A stretch of 64,000 nucleotides of DNA, taken from assembly GCA_000302695.1 (NCBI GenBank), contig AMFN01000004.1, positions 546,899-610,898 of the forward strand. Direction: 5' to 3'. The stretch is from Enterobacteriaceae bacterium LSJC7 (GTDB lineage: Bacteria > Pseudomonadota > Gammaproteobacteria > Enterobacterales > Enterobacteriaceae). The position numbers and the translations under genes are program-made. Below are positions 51,982 to 61,416 of the stretch, in pieces (positions within the stretch are counted from its first letter, which is position 1; each line of letters begins with the position of its first letter). The notes under the pieces are model-generated. The model was given only the letters and a program-made list of their open reading frames with translations, was not told where the DNA came from and did not search any database.

Positions 51982-52371
51982 ATGCTGGGCCTGAAAAACG
52001 TACATCATATCGCTATCATTGCGAGCGACTATCCGCGCAGTAAAGCGTTCTATTGCGACATTCTTGGCTTTACTCTGCTGTCAGAGATTTACCGCGAGGC
52101 GCGAGATTCCTGGAAAGGTGACCTGGCGCTGAACGGCCAGTACACGATTGAACTGTTTTCCTTCCCGTTCCCGCCTGCGCGCCCGAGTCACCCGGAGGCC
52201 TGCGGTTTACGTCACCTTGCGTTTAGCGTGGAAGATCTGGATGCGGCGGTACAGCACCTTGAGCAGCACGGCGTGGGCTGCGAAGCGATTCGTGTTGATC
52301 CGCTTACCGATAAACGCTTTACCTTTTTTACCGATCCCGATGGCCTGCCGCTGGAGCTTTATCAGCGCTAA
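51982..52371 (+). CDS. yaeR: Glyoxalase/VOC family protein YaeR
   Basis: A 129-aa vicinal oxygen chelate protein with paired beta-alpha-beta-beta-beta units: VHHIAIIASDYPRSKAFYCDILGF at the N-terminus and GLRHLAFSVEDLDAAVQHLE in the second half, ending DPDGLPLELYQR. Metal-binding His and Glu positions of the fold are present, but substrate is unknown. AAGGAGAG precedes the ATG at 51982; an upstream in-frame GTG adds 18 unlikely residues. Same length as E. coli YaeR. Confidence 0.9.
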   Translation: MLGLKNVHHIAIIASDYPRSKAFYCDILGFTLLSEIYREARDSWKGDLALNGQYTIELFSFPFPPARPSHPEACGLRHLAFSVEDLDAAVQHLEQHGVGCEAIRVDPLTDKRFTFFTDPDGLPLELYQR

Positions 52372-52437
52372 GGCTTGCGTCACAGGGCGTTGCCCGGTAA
52401 CGTTGCCAGCAATGACTCCTGACAGTATCCCCGACTT

Positions 52438-53745
52438 ATGACATTCCTCCCGCTGGCAGAGTGGACAGCGCCGGAGCGCCGCCTGCTGGTGGCCTTCAGC
52501 GGTGGGCTGGACTCCACGGTATTGTTACACCAACTGGTGATGCTGCGCGAACAGCAACCGGATTTGTGCCTGCGCGCCATTCACGTTCATCACGGCATCA
52601 GCCGCTTTGCTGACGACTGGGCCAGCCGCTGCCAGGCGCTTTGTGATGCCTGGAACGTTGAGCTTCAGATTTGCACTGTGACACTGCGTGATAGCGGGCA
52701 GGGACTGGAAGCACAGGCGCGCGAGGCGCGCTATCAGGCATTTGCGCGGGCGCTCCAACCCGGCGAGGCGCTGGTGACAGCGCAACATCAGGACGACCAG
52801 TGCGAAACGCTACTGCTGGCGCTCAAACGCGGCAGCGGCCCGGCGGGACTGGCAGGCATGCCTCCGCGCCTGGCGTTTGCAGACACTGTGTTGCTGCGCC
52901 CGCTGCTGGACACGCCGCGCCAGGCGCTTGAAGCCTGGGCACAGCACCATCACTTAAGCTGGATTGATGACGACAGCAACGCCGACGACAGCTTTGACCG
53001 AAACTTCCTGCGCCTGCGTGTTTTACCGATGCTTGCGGCACGCTGGCCGCACTTTTCCCGCGCCGCAGCGCGCAGCGCTGCGCTGTGTGGTGAGCAGGAG
53101 CAGGTGCTTGATGAATTGCTTGAAGAGGCATTGGCCGGATTATTGGGCGCGCAGGCTTCACTGCACATTGCAGCATTGGCTGACATGAGCGACGTGCGGC
53201 GCAATGCGCTTATCCGCCGCTGGTTTGCGCATCTTCATGCGCCGATGCCGTCGCGTGCGGCGCTGGCGCGCATCTGGGATGAGATTGCCTGCGCGCGCGA
53301 AGATGCAACACCGCGCCTGCGCCTGGGTGACAGCGAAGTACGGCGCTATCAGGGCGCGCTGTGGTGGGTGAAATACCGCGCGTCGCTTGATGGCGTTTGC
53401 CTTGACTGGTGCGACAATCAGCAGCCGCTGGTACTGCCGCAGGGGTTAGGCACGCTGCGCTGGGCCAGCGAGGGCGAGGCGGTTCGCCCGCCGCGGGCAG
53501 ACGAGCCGGTGAGCGTGCGCTTTGGTGCACAGGGCGAGGTGCACATCGTCGGGCGTGCACACAGAAGAAGTATAAAAAAATTGTGGCAGGAGTTGGGGGT
53601 GCCGCCCTGGCAGCGTGGCACAACGCCGCTACTGTTTTATGGTGAGCAGCTGATTTGTGCAGCCGGCGTATTTATCACCCGCGAAGGGCAGCCGCTGGCG
53701 GGGCAGAGTCAGTGGTTAGACTGGAAGAAGGAGCAAGAGCAATGA
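52438..53745 (+). CDS. tilS: tRNA(Ile)-lysidine synthetase
   Basis: Modifies C34 of the minor tRNA(Ile) CAU anticodon to lysidine, switching it from AUG to AUA decoding. The 435-aa protein has the PP-loop SGGLDST (21-27), the [13 protein letters not shown] segment, and the C-terminal TilS substrate-binding domains ending [18 protein letters not shown]. The 3' end overlaps the start of the cytochrome gene by ATGA, which implies coupled translation. Confidence 0.95.
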   Translation: MTFLPLAEWTAPERRLLVAFSGGLDSTVLLHQLVMLREQQPDLCLRAIHVHHGISRFADDWASRCQALCDAWNVELQICTVTLRDSGQGLEAQAREARYQAFARALQPGEALVTAQHQDDQCETLLLALKRGSGPAGLAGMPPRLAFADTVLLRPLLDTPRQALEAWAQHHHLSWIDDDSNADDSFDRNFLRLRVLPMLAARWPHFSRAAARSAALCGEQEQVLDELLEEALAGLLGAQASLHIAALADMSDVRRNALIRRWFAHLHAPMPSRAALARIWDEIACAREDATPRLRLGDSEVRRYQGALWWVKYRASLDGVCLDWCDNQQPLVLPQGLGTLRWASEGEAVRPPRADEPVSVRFGAQGEVHIVGRAHRRSIKKLWQELGVPPWQRGTTPLLFYGEQLICAAGVFITREGQPLAGQSQWLDWKKEQEQ

Positions 53746-54065
53746 TAAGAAAAGCGGGGCTGGTGCTGGGGTTGCTGGTGTTGAGCTTACCGGTGCTGGC
53801 AAAAGGCGACGTTCAGGCCGGTGAAAAGAAAGCGATGATGTGTGTGGCCTGCCATGGCGCAAACGGAGTCTCGACGGTCGCGCTGTATCCGACTATTGCC
53901 GGGCAGAGCGAAGCCTATCTGGTACAGGCAATGCAGGCCTATAAAAAGGGCGAGCGCAGCGGCGGGCAGGCAGAAATCATGAAGGCTTATGTCAGCGGTC
54001 TGTCGGATGACGATATTGAAAACCTGGCCGCGTACTACGCCCAAAAAAGTAAACCGGGGCAATAA
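53742..54065 (+). CDS. Periplasmic class I c-type cytochrome
   Basis: A 107-aa exported monoheme cytochrome c. The signal peptide ([20 protein letters not shown]) is cut near A20; C34-V-A-C37-H38 is the heme attachment site; [12 protein letters not shown] and [14 protein letters not shown] follow the cytochrome c553/c4 pattern, with M80 a likely distal ligand. It would need the Ccm maturation system. The ATG overlaps the tilS stop, and a terminator follows. E. coli K-12 has no cytochrome at this position. Its redox partner is unknown. Confidence 0.88.
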   Translation: MIRKAGLVLGLLVLSLPVLAKGDVQAGEKKAMMCVACHGANGVSTVALYPTIAGQSEAYLVQAMQAYKKGERSGGQAEIMKAYVSGLSDDDIENLAAYYAQKSKPGQ

Positions 54066-54090
54066 GCTAACCCGGCACGCCAGGCCAACA

Positions 54091-54120
54091 AAAAAGGGCA
54101 GCCCACAGGCTGCCCTTTTT
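54091..54120. terminator. Bidirectional terminator between the cytochrome gene and rof
   Basis: A 13-bp perfect stem (AAAAAGGGCAGCC and its complement) with a CACA loop between convergent genes. Confidence 0.93.
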
Positions 54121-54134
54121 CTCGCTGCGTCGCG

Positions 54135-54395
54135 CTATTCGGCGCTGACGGTAATGGTGCCAATCTCAGGATGGCTGAAGCTGTTTATCTTATCCAGGCG
54201 CACTTCGCGCTCAGCTCCGGCATCTTCGACAATCAAGTATTCGACATTTTTTCGCGTGATAAGGTCGTTAGCTTTCGCTTTTAACACTTCCCCGCTTTTG
54301 AGTTCCAGCGTCAGGATCAAGTGATGCTGGCAGGCGAGTTCGAGATTGTCATAGTCATCGCAATTGATGGGTTGATAGGTATCATTCATTGACAT
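54135..54395 (-). CDS. rof: Rho-binding antiterminator Rof
   Basis: Small protein (YaeO) that binds transcription terminator Rho and inhibits termination. The 86-aa Sm-like-fold sequence begins [25 protein letters not shown], nearly identical to E. coli. The start lies inside the 3' end of yaeP (14-bp overlap), so the two are coupled. It converges with the cytochrome gene. Confidence 0.95.
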   Translation of the reverse strand: MSMNDTYQPINCDDYDNLELACQHHLILTLELKSGEVLKAKANDLITRKNVEYLIVEDAGAEREVRLDKINSFSHPEIGTITVSAE

Positions 54396-54582
54396 AATCG
54401 CTCACCAGTAAGTTCGCGGCAGCATACGCCGCCTGTTCCCTGACCGACTCTGAAAGTGATGGGTTAGAGGCCATCTCATTCAGAACCTTTAATACGCAGC
54501 CAAGCGCGTCCGGGATGTAACCCAGGTCGCCGCTGGCAATTTCGCTGTAGCGCTGGCGTATTAATTCACAATACTTTTCCAC
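54382..54582 (-). CDS. yaeP: UPF0253 family protein YaeP
   Basis: A 66-aa conserved protein of unknown function. I use a GTG start at 54582 preceded by AGGAGG with four bases between; an in-frame ATG further upstream would add five residues ahead of the Shine-Dalgarno. The sequence [32 protein letters not shown] matches E. coli YaeP closely. It overlaps rof, and the pairing with a Rho inhibitor suggests, without proof, a related role. Confidence 0.9.
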   Translation of the reverse strand: MEKYCELIRQRYSEIASGDLGYIPDALGCVLKVLNEMASNPSLSESVREQAAYAAANLLVSDYVNE

Positions 54583-54882
54583 ATGCCCTCCTGTCACAGT
54601 CCGGACAACAGACTTTTACGCGGGATGCCTGATTAAGCCTACGAGGATTAACTGCGTTTAGCAAGAAGGCAACCCTTTCCCCGGCTGCAATAGCACAGGC
54701 TTCACCCACATTATCTACGGACTTTCCTGTCTTGCGGCAAACGCCCGCCGTTGCGGGCATGGGCAGCATTCTACACGACAGTGATTATGTCGGATACTCA
54801 CTAAAATGGGCGATATGTCTGACGGGCAGAGCGGTGTTGTTGGCATTGCGTTACAATAGCCGCAGTTTGTTCAGGGGGCCGT
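54583..54882. promoter_or_regulatory. yaeP-rof leader and divergent yaeQ promoter region
   Basis: A 300-base gap between divergent genes. On the minus strand TAGAAT (54773-54768) is a possible -10, giving a leader of about 180 bases that starts with a GCCCGC-AACG-GCGGGC hairpin (54758-54743). On the plus strand TACAAT (54852-54857) is a possible -10 for yaeQ. No -35 is convincing for either. A 67-codon frame at 54566-54769 is not supported as a gene. Confidence 0.45.
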
Positions 54883-55425
54883 ATGGCATTAAAAGCGACT
54901 ATCTATAAGGCAGCGGTTAACGTTGCCGACCTCAACCGTAACCGTTTTATCGACACCAGCCTGACGCTGGCCTGTCATCCTTCCGAAACCACGCAGCGTA
55001 TGATGCTGCGCCTGCTGGCGTGGATTACCTGTGCTGATGAGCGGCTGACTTTTACCCGCGGCCTGAGCGCCGACGACGAGCCTGAAATCTGGCTGCGTAA
55101 CGATCATATGGGGATTGATTTGTGGGTGGAACTTGGTCTGCCGGATGAGCGGCGTCTGAAAAAAGCCTGTAGTCAGTCGGCTCAGGTGGTGTTGTTTACC
55201 TATAATAACCGGGCGGCACAGGTCTGGTGGCAGCAAAATCAGACGGCACTCGCTAAGTTTGCCAATCTGACTATCTGGAACCTGGATGATGAGCAGTTGT
55301 CACAGTTGAGTGCGTTGGCTGACAGAACCATGTCGCTTCAGGCCACCATTCAGGACGGTATTATCTGGCTGTCGGATGCGCAACATCATCTTGAGCTACG
55401 CCTGACGGCCTGGCAGGGCGCATGA
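54883..55425 (+). CDS. yaeQ: YaeQ family protein
   Basis: A 180-aa conserved protein with a PD-(D/E)XK nuclease-like fold in solved family members; biochemical role not established. It starts [22 protein letters not shown] and contains [28 protein letters not shown], where the D, E and K could form the nuclease-like site. Length is one residue short of E. coli. The stop overlaps the arfB start (ATGA). Confidence 0.92.
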   Translation: MALKATIYKAAVNVADLNRNRFIDTSLTLACHPSETTQRMMLRLLAWITCADERLTFTRGLSADDEPEIWLRNDHMGIDLWVELGLPDERRLKKACSQSAQVVLFTYNNRAAQVWWQQNQTALAKFANLTIWNLDDEQLSQLSALADRTMSLQATIQDGIIWLSDAQHHLELRLTAWQGA

Positions 55426-55835
55426 TTGCTCTTTCTCAAAACGTAGCGATTGGCGATGAAGAAGTGACGCTCAGTGCGATTCGCGCACAGGGCGCGGGCG
55501 GGCAGCATGTTAATAAAACGTCGACGGCTATTCATCTGCGTTTTGATATTCGTGCTTCCAGCCTGCCAGATGCGTGGAAAGCACGCCTGTTGGCGGCCAA
55601 CCACCACTTGATAACGCCAGATGGTGTGGTGGTGATTAAGGCGCAGGAGTACCGCAGCCAGGAGATGAACCGCGAAGCGGCGCTGGCGCGGCTGGTAACG
55701 TTGATTCGTGAGCTAACGACCGTTGCTAAAAGCCGTAGAGCGACGCGTCCGACGCGCGCATCAAAAGAGCGCAGGCTAAATGCAAAAGCACAAAAGTCTG
55801 TCACCAAAGCATTGCGTGGCAGGGTGCGCGATTAA
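55422..55835 (+). CDS. arfB: Alternative ribosome-rescue factor ArfB
   Basis: Codon-independent peptidyl-tRNA hydrolase that releases stalled ribosomes. The 137-aa protein has the catalytic GGQ at residues 26-28 ([15 protein letters not shown]) and a basic C-terminal tail ([21 protein letters not shown]) that enters the empty mRNA channel. It lacks a codon-recognition domain, distinguishing it from RF1/RF2. Three residues shorter than E. coli YaeJ. Coupled to yaeQ. Confidence 0.95.
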   Translation: MIALSQNVAIGDEEVTLSAIRAQGAGGQHVNKTSTAIHLRFDIRASSLPDAWKARLLAANHHLITPDGVVVIKAQEYRSQEMNREAALARLVTLIRELTTVAKSRRATRPTRASKERRLNAKAQKSVTKALRGRVRD

Positions 55836-55868
55836 TATCGTTTTCTTTTTATCAGCAAGGAACGACGT

Positions 55869-56540
55869 GTGAAGAAATATCTGTTATCTCTGGCGGCAGC
55901 GGTCGCGTTGTTTTCTCTTTTTGGCTGCAATAACCATTCTGAGACACCGGAAACCGTGGCGCAGTTAAAACCAATGCAGCAGAGCTATCGCGGTGTGGTG
56001 GCGTGTGCGGACTGTGAAGGGATTGAGATATCGTTGTTTCTCGATAAAGACGGCAGCTGGGTACGCACGATGCGCTACCTCGGTGGAAAAGGCGCCGGAA
56101 GCTACAGTGATTATGGCACCTGGGAGCGCACCGCTGAGAAACTGATGCTCAGGGACAGTAAAGGTGAGAAAACCTGGTTCCAGCCTCATGATGACGCGCT
56201 GGAGATGCTGGACAGGAACGGCAACCCTATCGACTCCCCCTTTAATCACACGCTGAAGGCGGTTGAGGCGACACTCCCCACGGTGCCGATGGCGATGAAA
56301 GGGATGTATCGTTACATGGCCGATACCGCAACGTTTAAAGACTGTGCCACCGGGCGCGTTTTTCTGATGGACAGTAATGCCCAGCTGGAGCGCGGTTTCG
56401 CCGGCTCGCCTGAGCCTGTGCTGGTGGCGTTGAACGCGCATTTTATTTATGACGAGAACCCGGATACCGGCGCGCAGTTCAAAGCGCTGAAGGCTGATGG
56501 TGACGGGCGTTTTCAACCCGGCAAAAGTTGCGACAACTGA
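55869..56540 (+). CDS. nlpE: Outer-membrane lipoprotein NlpE
   Basis: Sensor lipoprotein that activates the Cpx envelope stress response on surface contact or lipoprotein trafficking faults; also called CutF. The 223-aa product starts at GTG (55869, AAGGA upstream) with a lipobox LFGC (C20) and the N-terminal motif CADC (C46, C49). It is 13 residues shorter than E. coli NlpE and more divergent than its neighbours, mainly in the C-terminal OB domain. Two distal cysteines remain (C169-region and near the end). Confidence 0.9.
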   Translation: MKKYLLSLAAAVALFSLFGCNNHSETPETVAQLKPMQQSYRGVVACADCEGIEISLFLDKDGSWVRTMRYLGGKGAGSYSDYGTWERTAEKLMLRDSKGEKTWFQPHDDALEMLDRNGNPIDSPFNHTLKAVEATLPTVPMAMKGMYRYMADTATFKDCATGRVFLMDSNAQLERGFAGSPEPVLVALNAHFIYDENPDTGAQFKALKADGDGRFQPGKSCDN

Positions 56541-56548
56541 TACCAGCA

Positions 56549-56572
56549 GGCGGCCAGAGTGCCGCCTTTTTT
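56549..56572 (+). terminator. Terminator after nlpE
   Basis: The stem GGCGGC/GCCGCC with a CAGAGT loop is followed by six T residues; it overlaps the yaeF stop from the other side. Confidence 0.85.
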
Positions 56573-57353
56573 AATGGCCGAGCATCGCGAATCTTTTCGC
56601 CTTCAGGTAAATCCCCTGCTTTAAGTGGCCGATATACTCCAGCGGTTGCTCCGGCGCGAGCGTAGCCACGTCGCCTGTACGCATATGCATCAAATCTGAT
56701 GGGCTGACCCAGCCTGACTGGGCAAGCGTGAGCGGTCGCCCGGCGGCGGCATAGGCAGCGGTAACAAATTCTGAGCAGAAATAGCTGTCGCGCGTGCGAC
56801 CATCCGGCGTGCTGAGCTGGGCGCTGGCAAGCCCTTCAACGCACTGGCGGCGAAAATCCCGCGAGAAAGGATTGAGTGAGCACAGCTGCTTTGTCAGCAT
56901 AAACGGCACCATCTCGACAATGCCGCTGTAGTTGTAGCGGCTGCCATTTTTGTCGTGGGCAAACTGTGAAATCGAAAGCCTCTGTTCGGCGCTAAGGTCT
57001 GCCACGCGTAGCGCAAAGAGCTTGTCGCTGTGCGCCATGGCTTCATCGAGCGTCACAATTTGTACCCCGTCGCCCACGGCTTCTGCCACCTGTCCATTGC
57101 CAATGTACAGTGCAACATGGCTGACAGAAGAGGTGCTGAACAGGCGTATCCCGAGCGACGTCAGGCCAAGCGAAGACGAGAACAGCAGATCGCCGGGAAG
57201 CAGTTGCGCAGTGCTGATATTACGCAGCGTTTTTCCTGGAGCCGAGCTTTGCTGTTGCAGGCTAAACGACAGGCGCTGGGTTTCGGGTGAAGGGCCGATA
57301 TCCATTGTGCAGCCTGCCAGCAGCGGCAGGCACAGCAGGGCGAGTCTTATCAC
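56571..57353 (-). CDS. yaeF: YaeF-type lipoprotein, permuted NlpC/P60-like peptidase
   Basis: Predicted envelope cysteine hydrolase of the YiiX/YebB-like superfamily; substrate unknown. With the GTG start at 57353 (AAGGAG nine bases upstream) it has a compact lipoprotein signal, lipobox LAGC with C15; the longer ATG start would bury this behind 14 extra residues. The body shows GDLLFSSSLG, SVSHVALYIGNGQVAEA with a catalytic-type histidine, and DSYFCSEFVTAAY with the cysteine. 260 aa, somewhat shorter than E. coli YaeF. Downstream of proS. Confidence 0.88.
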   Translation of the reverse strand: MIRLALLCLPLLAGCTMDIGPSPETQRLSFSLQQQSSAPGKTLRNISTAQLLPGDLLFSSSLGLTSLGIRLFSTSSVSHVALYIGNGQVAEAVGDGVQIVTLDEAMAHSDKLFALRVADLSAEQRLSISQFAHDKNGSRYNYSGIVEMVPFMLTKQLCSLNPFSRDFRRQCVEGLASAQLSTPDGRTRDSYFCSEFVTAAYAAAGRPLTLAQSGWVSPSDLMHMRTGDVATLAPEQPLEYIGHLKQGIYLKAKRFAMLGH

Positions 57354-57381
57354 CGCATGACACTCCTTTGTCACAGATAAA

Positions 57382-57406
57382 AAAACGCCCCGCATAACGC
57401 GAGGCG
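57382..57406 (-). terminator. Terminator after proS
   Basis: On the minus strand a CGCCTCGC/GCGGGGCG stem (one G-T pair) is followed by seven T residues, just past the proS stop. Confidence 0.85.
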
Positions 57407-57416
57407 CTGGAACGGC

Positions 57417-59135
57417 TTAGCCTTTGATCTTCGATACCAGGTAATTCACGATATCGCCGGTTTTGATCAGCTGCTTTTCACCCTCGCGGCGATATTTGTA
57501 TTCAATATCGTCGTTGTCGAGGTTGCGGTCACCCAGCACGATAGTGTGCGGGATACCAATCAGTTCCATATCGGCAAACATCACGCCTGGACGCTCTTTA
57601 CGGTCATCCAGCAGCACGTCAATGCCGTGCGCGCGCAGTTCGCTGTACAGTTGCTCGGCGAGGTCTTTCACACGGAAAGATTTGTGCATATTCATCGGCA
57701 GAATGGCAACCTGGAACGGTGCAATCGCGTCCGGCCAGATAATACCGCGGTCATCGTGGTGCTGCTCAATGGCGGCAGCCACGACGCGAGTAACACCAAT
57801 GCCGTAGCAGCCCATGGTCAGGGTAACGTTGCGACCGTCTTCGCCCTGTACGGACGCTTTCATCGCTTCAGAGTATTTGGTGCCAAGCTGGAAGATGTGG
57901 CCCACTTCAATACCGCGGCGAATCATCAGCGTGCCTTTACCGTCCGGGCTGGCATCACCCACCACGACGTTACGGATATCTGCTACCTGCGGCAATGCAA
58001 CATCGCGCTCCCAGTTGATGCCGAAGTAGTGTTTGCCATCAATGTTGGCACCGGCTCCGAAGTCGCTCATCGCGGCAACGCTGCGGTCAATCACCACCGG
58101 CAGCGGCAGGTTAACCGGACCCAGTGAACCAGGACCCGCGTTCACCACGGCGCGGATTTCGGCTTCTGTTGCAAACGTCAGCGGGCTGGCAACGTGCTCC
58201 AGCTTCTCCGCTTTAACTTCGTTCAGTTCATGATCGCCACGCACCAGCAGCGCAACCAGCGGGAACTCGCAGCCTTCTTCAGCTTTCACCAGCAGCGTTT
58301 TTACCGTTTTTTCAATCGGCAGGTTGTGCTGCTCAACCAGCTCCGCGATGGTTTTTGCATTTGGCGTATCAACCAGCGTCATTTCCTGGGTTGCAGCGGC
58401 GCGCGGCGTCTTCGGCGCAACGGCTTCTGCCAGTTCAATGTTGGCCGCGTAGTCGGACTCGGTTGAGAAAATGACGTCGTCTTCACCGCTTTGTGCCAGC
58501 ACCTGAAATTCGTGCGACGCACTGCCGCCGATAGAGCCGGTGTCGGCCTGAACGGCGCGGAAATCCAGGCCGATGCGGGTGAAAATCTGGCTATAGGCAG
58601 CGTACATCGTGTCATAGGTTTCCTGCAGGGATTCCTGCGAGGTATGGAACGAGTAAGCATCTTTCATGATGAACTCACGCGAACGCATCACGCCAAAACG
58701 CGGGCGCACTTCGTCGCGGAATTTGGTCTGAATCTGGAAGAAGTTAAGCGGCAACTGCTTATAAGAGCTGAGTTCGTTGCGGATCAGATCGGTAATCACT
58801 TCTTCGTGCGTCGGGCCAAGCACAAACGGACGCTCGCCACGGTCAACAAAGCGCAGCAGTTCCGGTCCGTACTGCTCCCAGCGCCCGCTTTCTTGCCACA
58901 GGTCTGCTGGCTGCACAACTGGCATAGACACCTCGATGGCACCGGCGTTATTCATCTCTTCACGCACGATGTTTTCGACTTTTTTCAGGACGCGCAGGCC
59001 GGTCGGCAGCCAGGAATATAACCCGGAGGCCAGCTTGCGGATCATCCCGGCGCGCAGCATCAGCTGGTGGCTGATAACTTCGGCGTCGGCGGGTGTCTCC
59101 TTCAGTGTGGAGAGCATGTATTGGCTAGTACGCAT
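57417..59135 (-). CDS. proS: Prolyl-tRNA synthetase
   Basis: Class II synthetase charging tRNA(Pro). The 572-aa bacterial-type enzyme shows [25 protein letters not shown] (motif 1 region), [24 protein letters not shown] (motif 2), an inserted editing domain (about 224-407) that clears Ala-tRNA(Pro), and motif 3 [16 protein letters not shown] before the anticodon-binding domain. Length equals E. coli. Confidence 0.98.
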   Translation of the reverse strand: MRTSQYMLSTLKETPADAEVISHQLMLRAGMIRKLASGLYSWLPTGLRVLKKVENIVREEMNNAGAIEVSMPVVQPADLWQESGRWEQYGPELLRFVDRGERPFVLGPTHEEVITDLIRNELSSYKQLPLNFFQIQTKFRDEVRPRFGVMRSREFIMKDAYSFHTSQESLQETYDTMYAAYSQIFTRIGLDFRAVQADTGSIGGSASHEFQVLAQSGEDDVIFSTESDYAANIELAEAVAPKTPRAAATQEMTLVDTPNAKTIAELVEQHNLPIEKTVKTLLVKAEEGCEFPLVALLVRGDHELNEVKAEKLEHVASPLTFATEAEIRAVVNAGPGSLGPVNLPLPVVIDRSVAAMSDFGAGANIDGKHYFGINWERDVALPQVADIRNVVVGDASPDGKGTLMIRRGIEVGHIFQLGTKYSEAMKASVQGEDGRNVTLTMGCYGIGVTRVVAAAIEQHHDDRGIIWPDAIAPFQVAILPMNMHKSFRVKDLAEQLYSELRAHGIDVLLDDRKERPGVMFADMELIGIPHTIVLGDRNLDNDDIEYKYRREGEKQLIKTGDIVNYLVSKIKG

Positions 59136-59297
59136 GTTGTTAAGGTTCCATATGAACAGTCTGATACAGGCTCAGGGTGAGCCTGTGGCAAAAATAGAAT
59201 TACACCCTTCATTTCAGGCGCAAGGGCGTGGGCCACGTGCAATCGCTGAGGGTAGTTTACCAGTGTGGCAGGCCTGCCAAAAGCGGGCGTAAGGAAA

Positions 59298-60005
59298 TTA
59301 ACGCGCTTCCAGGGCAAAGACCTGGAAACCGTGCTCCGTCACGCGCCAGCGCACGTTGAAATCCAGCAGCCAGACCGCATAATCCCGGCTGTCTTCAGCG
59401 TCTTTGCGATAGGCCGGGCGCGGGTCCTGCGATAGCACTTCAACAATAAAATCCCGGATGTGCGGATAGCGCGACGCCAGCAGAGCCAGCTGTTGCTCAA
59501 TCTCTGGAGTAAAACTGACATTGATGCTGGCCTCAGGTGCCTGAGGTGCGTAGCCCGCGCGGGCTTCTGGCAGTGCCTCGGCAAAGGGCAGGTACGGTTT
59601 GACGTCTATCACTGGTGTGCCGTCGACCAGATCCAGGCTACCCAGCTGTAACACAACCCGGTCTTTGCGGTACTCAATACCTTTTAGTTCAACCAGCGAC
59701 ATGCCAACAGGATTCGGGCGAAAGGTGGAGCGAGTCGCAAACACGCCCATGCGCGTGTTGCCCCCCAGGCGCGGCGGACGCACCGTTGGGCTGGCACCTT
59801 TACCCATTGTCTGATGAAAAACAAACAGAACCCAGAGATGACTGAAGCCTTCAAGGCCGCGTACGGCATCCGGCTGGTGCCAGGGAGGGAGTAGATGAAG
59901 TTCGCCGCCGCTGCTTTTTACCAGCCCTGGCTGGCGCGGTACGGCAAACTTCTCTTTATACGGTGAGTGGATAATGCCGATTTGTTCAAAATGAAACGCG
60001 GTCAT
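59298..60005 (-). CDS. trmO: tRNA (N6-threonylcarbamoyladenosine37-N6)-methyltransferase TrmO
   Basis: SAM-dependent enzyme (formerly TsaA/YaeB) converting t6A37 to m6t6A37 in tRNA(Thr). The 235-aa protein shows QIGIIHSPYKEKFAVPRQPGLV, HLWVLFVFHQTM and RLGGNTRMGVFATRSTFRPNPVGMSLVEL of the beta-barrel methyltransferase. The start at 60005 overlaps the rcsF stop (ATGA); an earlier ATG would add 11 residues overlapping rcsF further. Confidence 0.95.
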   Translation of the reverse strand: MTAFHFEQIGIIHSPYKEKFAVPRQPGLVKSSGGELHLLPPWHQPDAVRGLEGFSHLWVLFVFHQTMGKGASPTVRPPRLGGNTRMGVFATRSTFRPNPVGMSLVELKGIEYRKDRVVLQLGSLDLVDGTPVIDVKPYLPFAEALPEARAGYAPQAPEASINVSFTPEIEQQLALLASRYPHIRDFIVEVLSQDPRPAYRKDAEDSRDYAVWLLDFNVRWRVTEHGFQVFALEAR

Positions 60006-60406
60006 TTCGCACTGACTTTGAGCGCAGAGCCGATGCACACGGCCTGGCGATAGCAGCCGGGCGTGCCGGATGTCACTTCACAGCTGTGTTGCAGTACGGC
60101 ATTCGCTTTCATTTTGGAGGCATTAACCTGCATACGCTTGCGTGCGGTCGCAATATTCGGCGGTGAGTCCTGGCTGCTGCTCTGGCAGCTGTCACCGGTC
60201 ACTTCACCCAGGTCGCGAAACGGTTTGCCGATTAAGTCTTCAGCTTTGGTATAGATTTTTACCGGTGCCGCGCGGGTTGCTTTCGGGCGAGCGGGCTCAG
60301 GCTGTACCGGTGCACTCGTGCTTTGAACAGGTTCAACAGGAGATCTGCTTAGCAATGAGCATCCGCTTAGAGTCAGTGCTAACAGACAGATCGGTAAAGC
60401 ACGCAT
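60002..60406 (-). CDS. rcsF: Rcs stress-sensor lipoprotein RcsF
   Basis: Outer-membrane lipoprotein that signals envelope damage to IgaA and the Rcs phosphorelay, and threads through BamA-OMP complexes. The 134-aa protein equals E. coli: lipobox LSGC (C16), a Pro-rich linker, and four cysteines (C74, C109, C118, C124) that form the two nonconsecutive disulfides. Overlaps trmO; lies downstream of metQ beyond a hairpin. Confidence 0.97.
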   Translation of the reverse strand: MRALPICLLALTLSGCSLLSRSPVEPVQSTSAPVQPEPARPKATRAAPVKIYTKAEDLIGKPFRDLGEVTGDSCQSSSQDSPPNIATARKRMQVNASKMKANAVLQHSCEVTSGTPGCYRQAVCIGSALKVSAK

Positions 60407-60468
60407 AATTTTTCCTCAATGAATAATCAAACGGCGTTTATTGAATCAATCTATTACCCAAATAACAA

Positions 60469-60486
60469 GACGGGCAACAGCCCGTC
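60469..60486 (-). terminator. Terminator after metQ
   Basis: The 7-bp stem GACGGGC/GCCCGTC around a 4-base loop, followed on the minus strand by a T-rich stretch, closes the metNIQ operon before rcsF. Confidence 0.75.
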
Positions 60487-60513
60487 CTGAATATTTTATG
60501 TAAAAAGCCTGAA

Positions 60514-61329
60514 TTACCAGCCTTTAACCGCGCCACCGTTGAAGATTTTATTGGCAGCGTCGGACACTTCGTCAGACTGATAGGCCTGAACGAATTTCTT
60601 CACGTTTTCTGCATCCTTGTTGTCTTCACGGGCAACGATCAGGTTCACGTACGGGGAGTCTTTGTCTTCAACAAAGATGCCGTCTTTAGCTGGCGTCAGG
60701 TTGATCTGGCTGGCGTAAGTGGTGTTGATCACCGCCAGTGCAATCTGTGCGTCGTCAAGCGAGCGCGGCAGCTGCGGGGCTTCCAGCTCAACCAGCTTCA
60801 GGTTTTTCGGGTTTTCGGTAACGTCCAGTACGGTTGGCAGCAGGCCAATGCCATCTTTCAGTTTAATCAAACCCACCTGTTGCAGCAGCAGCAGTGAACG
60901 GCCCAGGTTGGTAGGATCGTTAGGAATGGCGACCTGGGAGCCAGGCTGCAATTCGTCCAGTGATTTGATTTTTTTGGAGTAACCCGCAATCGGATAAACG
61001 AAAGTATTACCGACCGCCACCAGTTTATAGCCACGGTCTTTAATCTGCTGATCCAGATACGGCTTGTGCTGGAAGGCGTTAACGTCGATATCGCCCTTGC
61101 TCAGTGCTTCGTTAGGCAGTACGTAGTCGTTGAAGGTCACCAGTTCAACGTTAAGACCGTATTTGTCTTTCGCCACTTTCTGGGCGACTTCAGCCACCTG
61201 CTGTTCAGCACCGACAATGACGCCGACTTTAATGTGGTTTGGATCTTTTTCTTCCTGGCCGCAGCCGACCAGCGCCAGAGAACCCAGAAGTGCGCCAATT
61301 GCTGCAACGGTTTTAAACTTAATAGCCAT
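60514..61329 (-). CDS. metQ: D/L-methionine-binding lipoprotein MetQ
   Basis: Substrate-binding component of the MetNIQ importer, anchored as a lipoprotein. The 271-aa precursor has lipobox LVGC (C23) and the NlpA-family sequence KVGVIVGAEQQVAEVAQKVAKDKYGLNVELV and PNDPTNLGRSLLLLQ. Third gene of metN-metI-metQ, separated from metI by 87 bases with a strong hairpin. Confidence 0.97.
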   Translation of the reverse strand: MAIKFKTVAAIGALLGSLALVGCGQEEKDPNHIKVGVIVGAEQQVAEVAQKVAKDKYGLNVELVTFNDYVLPNEALSKGDIDVNAFQHKPYLDQQIKDRGYKLVAVGNTFVYPIAGYSKKIKSLDELQPGSQVAIPNDPTNLGRSLLLLQQVGLIKLKDGIGLLPTVLDVTENPKNLKLVELEAPQLPRSLDDAQIALAVINTTYASQINLTPAKDGIFVEDKDSPYVNLIVAREDNKDAENVKKFVQAYQSDEVSDAANKIFNGGAVKGW

Positions 61330-61371
61330 ATCCTTTCCTTCTTGTATGAGTCGAATATGAAAATCCGCACG

Positions 61372-61401
61372 CTTTCAGGCTGCATTGCTGCAACCTGAAA
61401 G
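61372..61401 (-). other. Hairpin in the metI-metQ spacer
   Basis: Arms CTTTCAGG-C-TGCA and TGCA-A-CCTGAAAG around a TTGC loop. No T-run follows, so it probably affects mRNA stability or processing, favouring different metQ and metI levels. Confidence 0.6.
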
Positions 61402-61416
61402 GTGGGTGAAGTTGTG

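Noticed and set aside
54700-54735. A GGAAAGTCC string resembling an RNase P RNA core motif
   Set aside because: Only a short match; the other conserved RNase P RNA elements are absent and the region is far too short.
54566-54769. A 67-codon frame upstream of yaeP with several cysteines
   Set aside because: It overlaps the yaeP ribosome site and start, has no good ribosome site of its own and no recognisable family. Treated as leader RNA.
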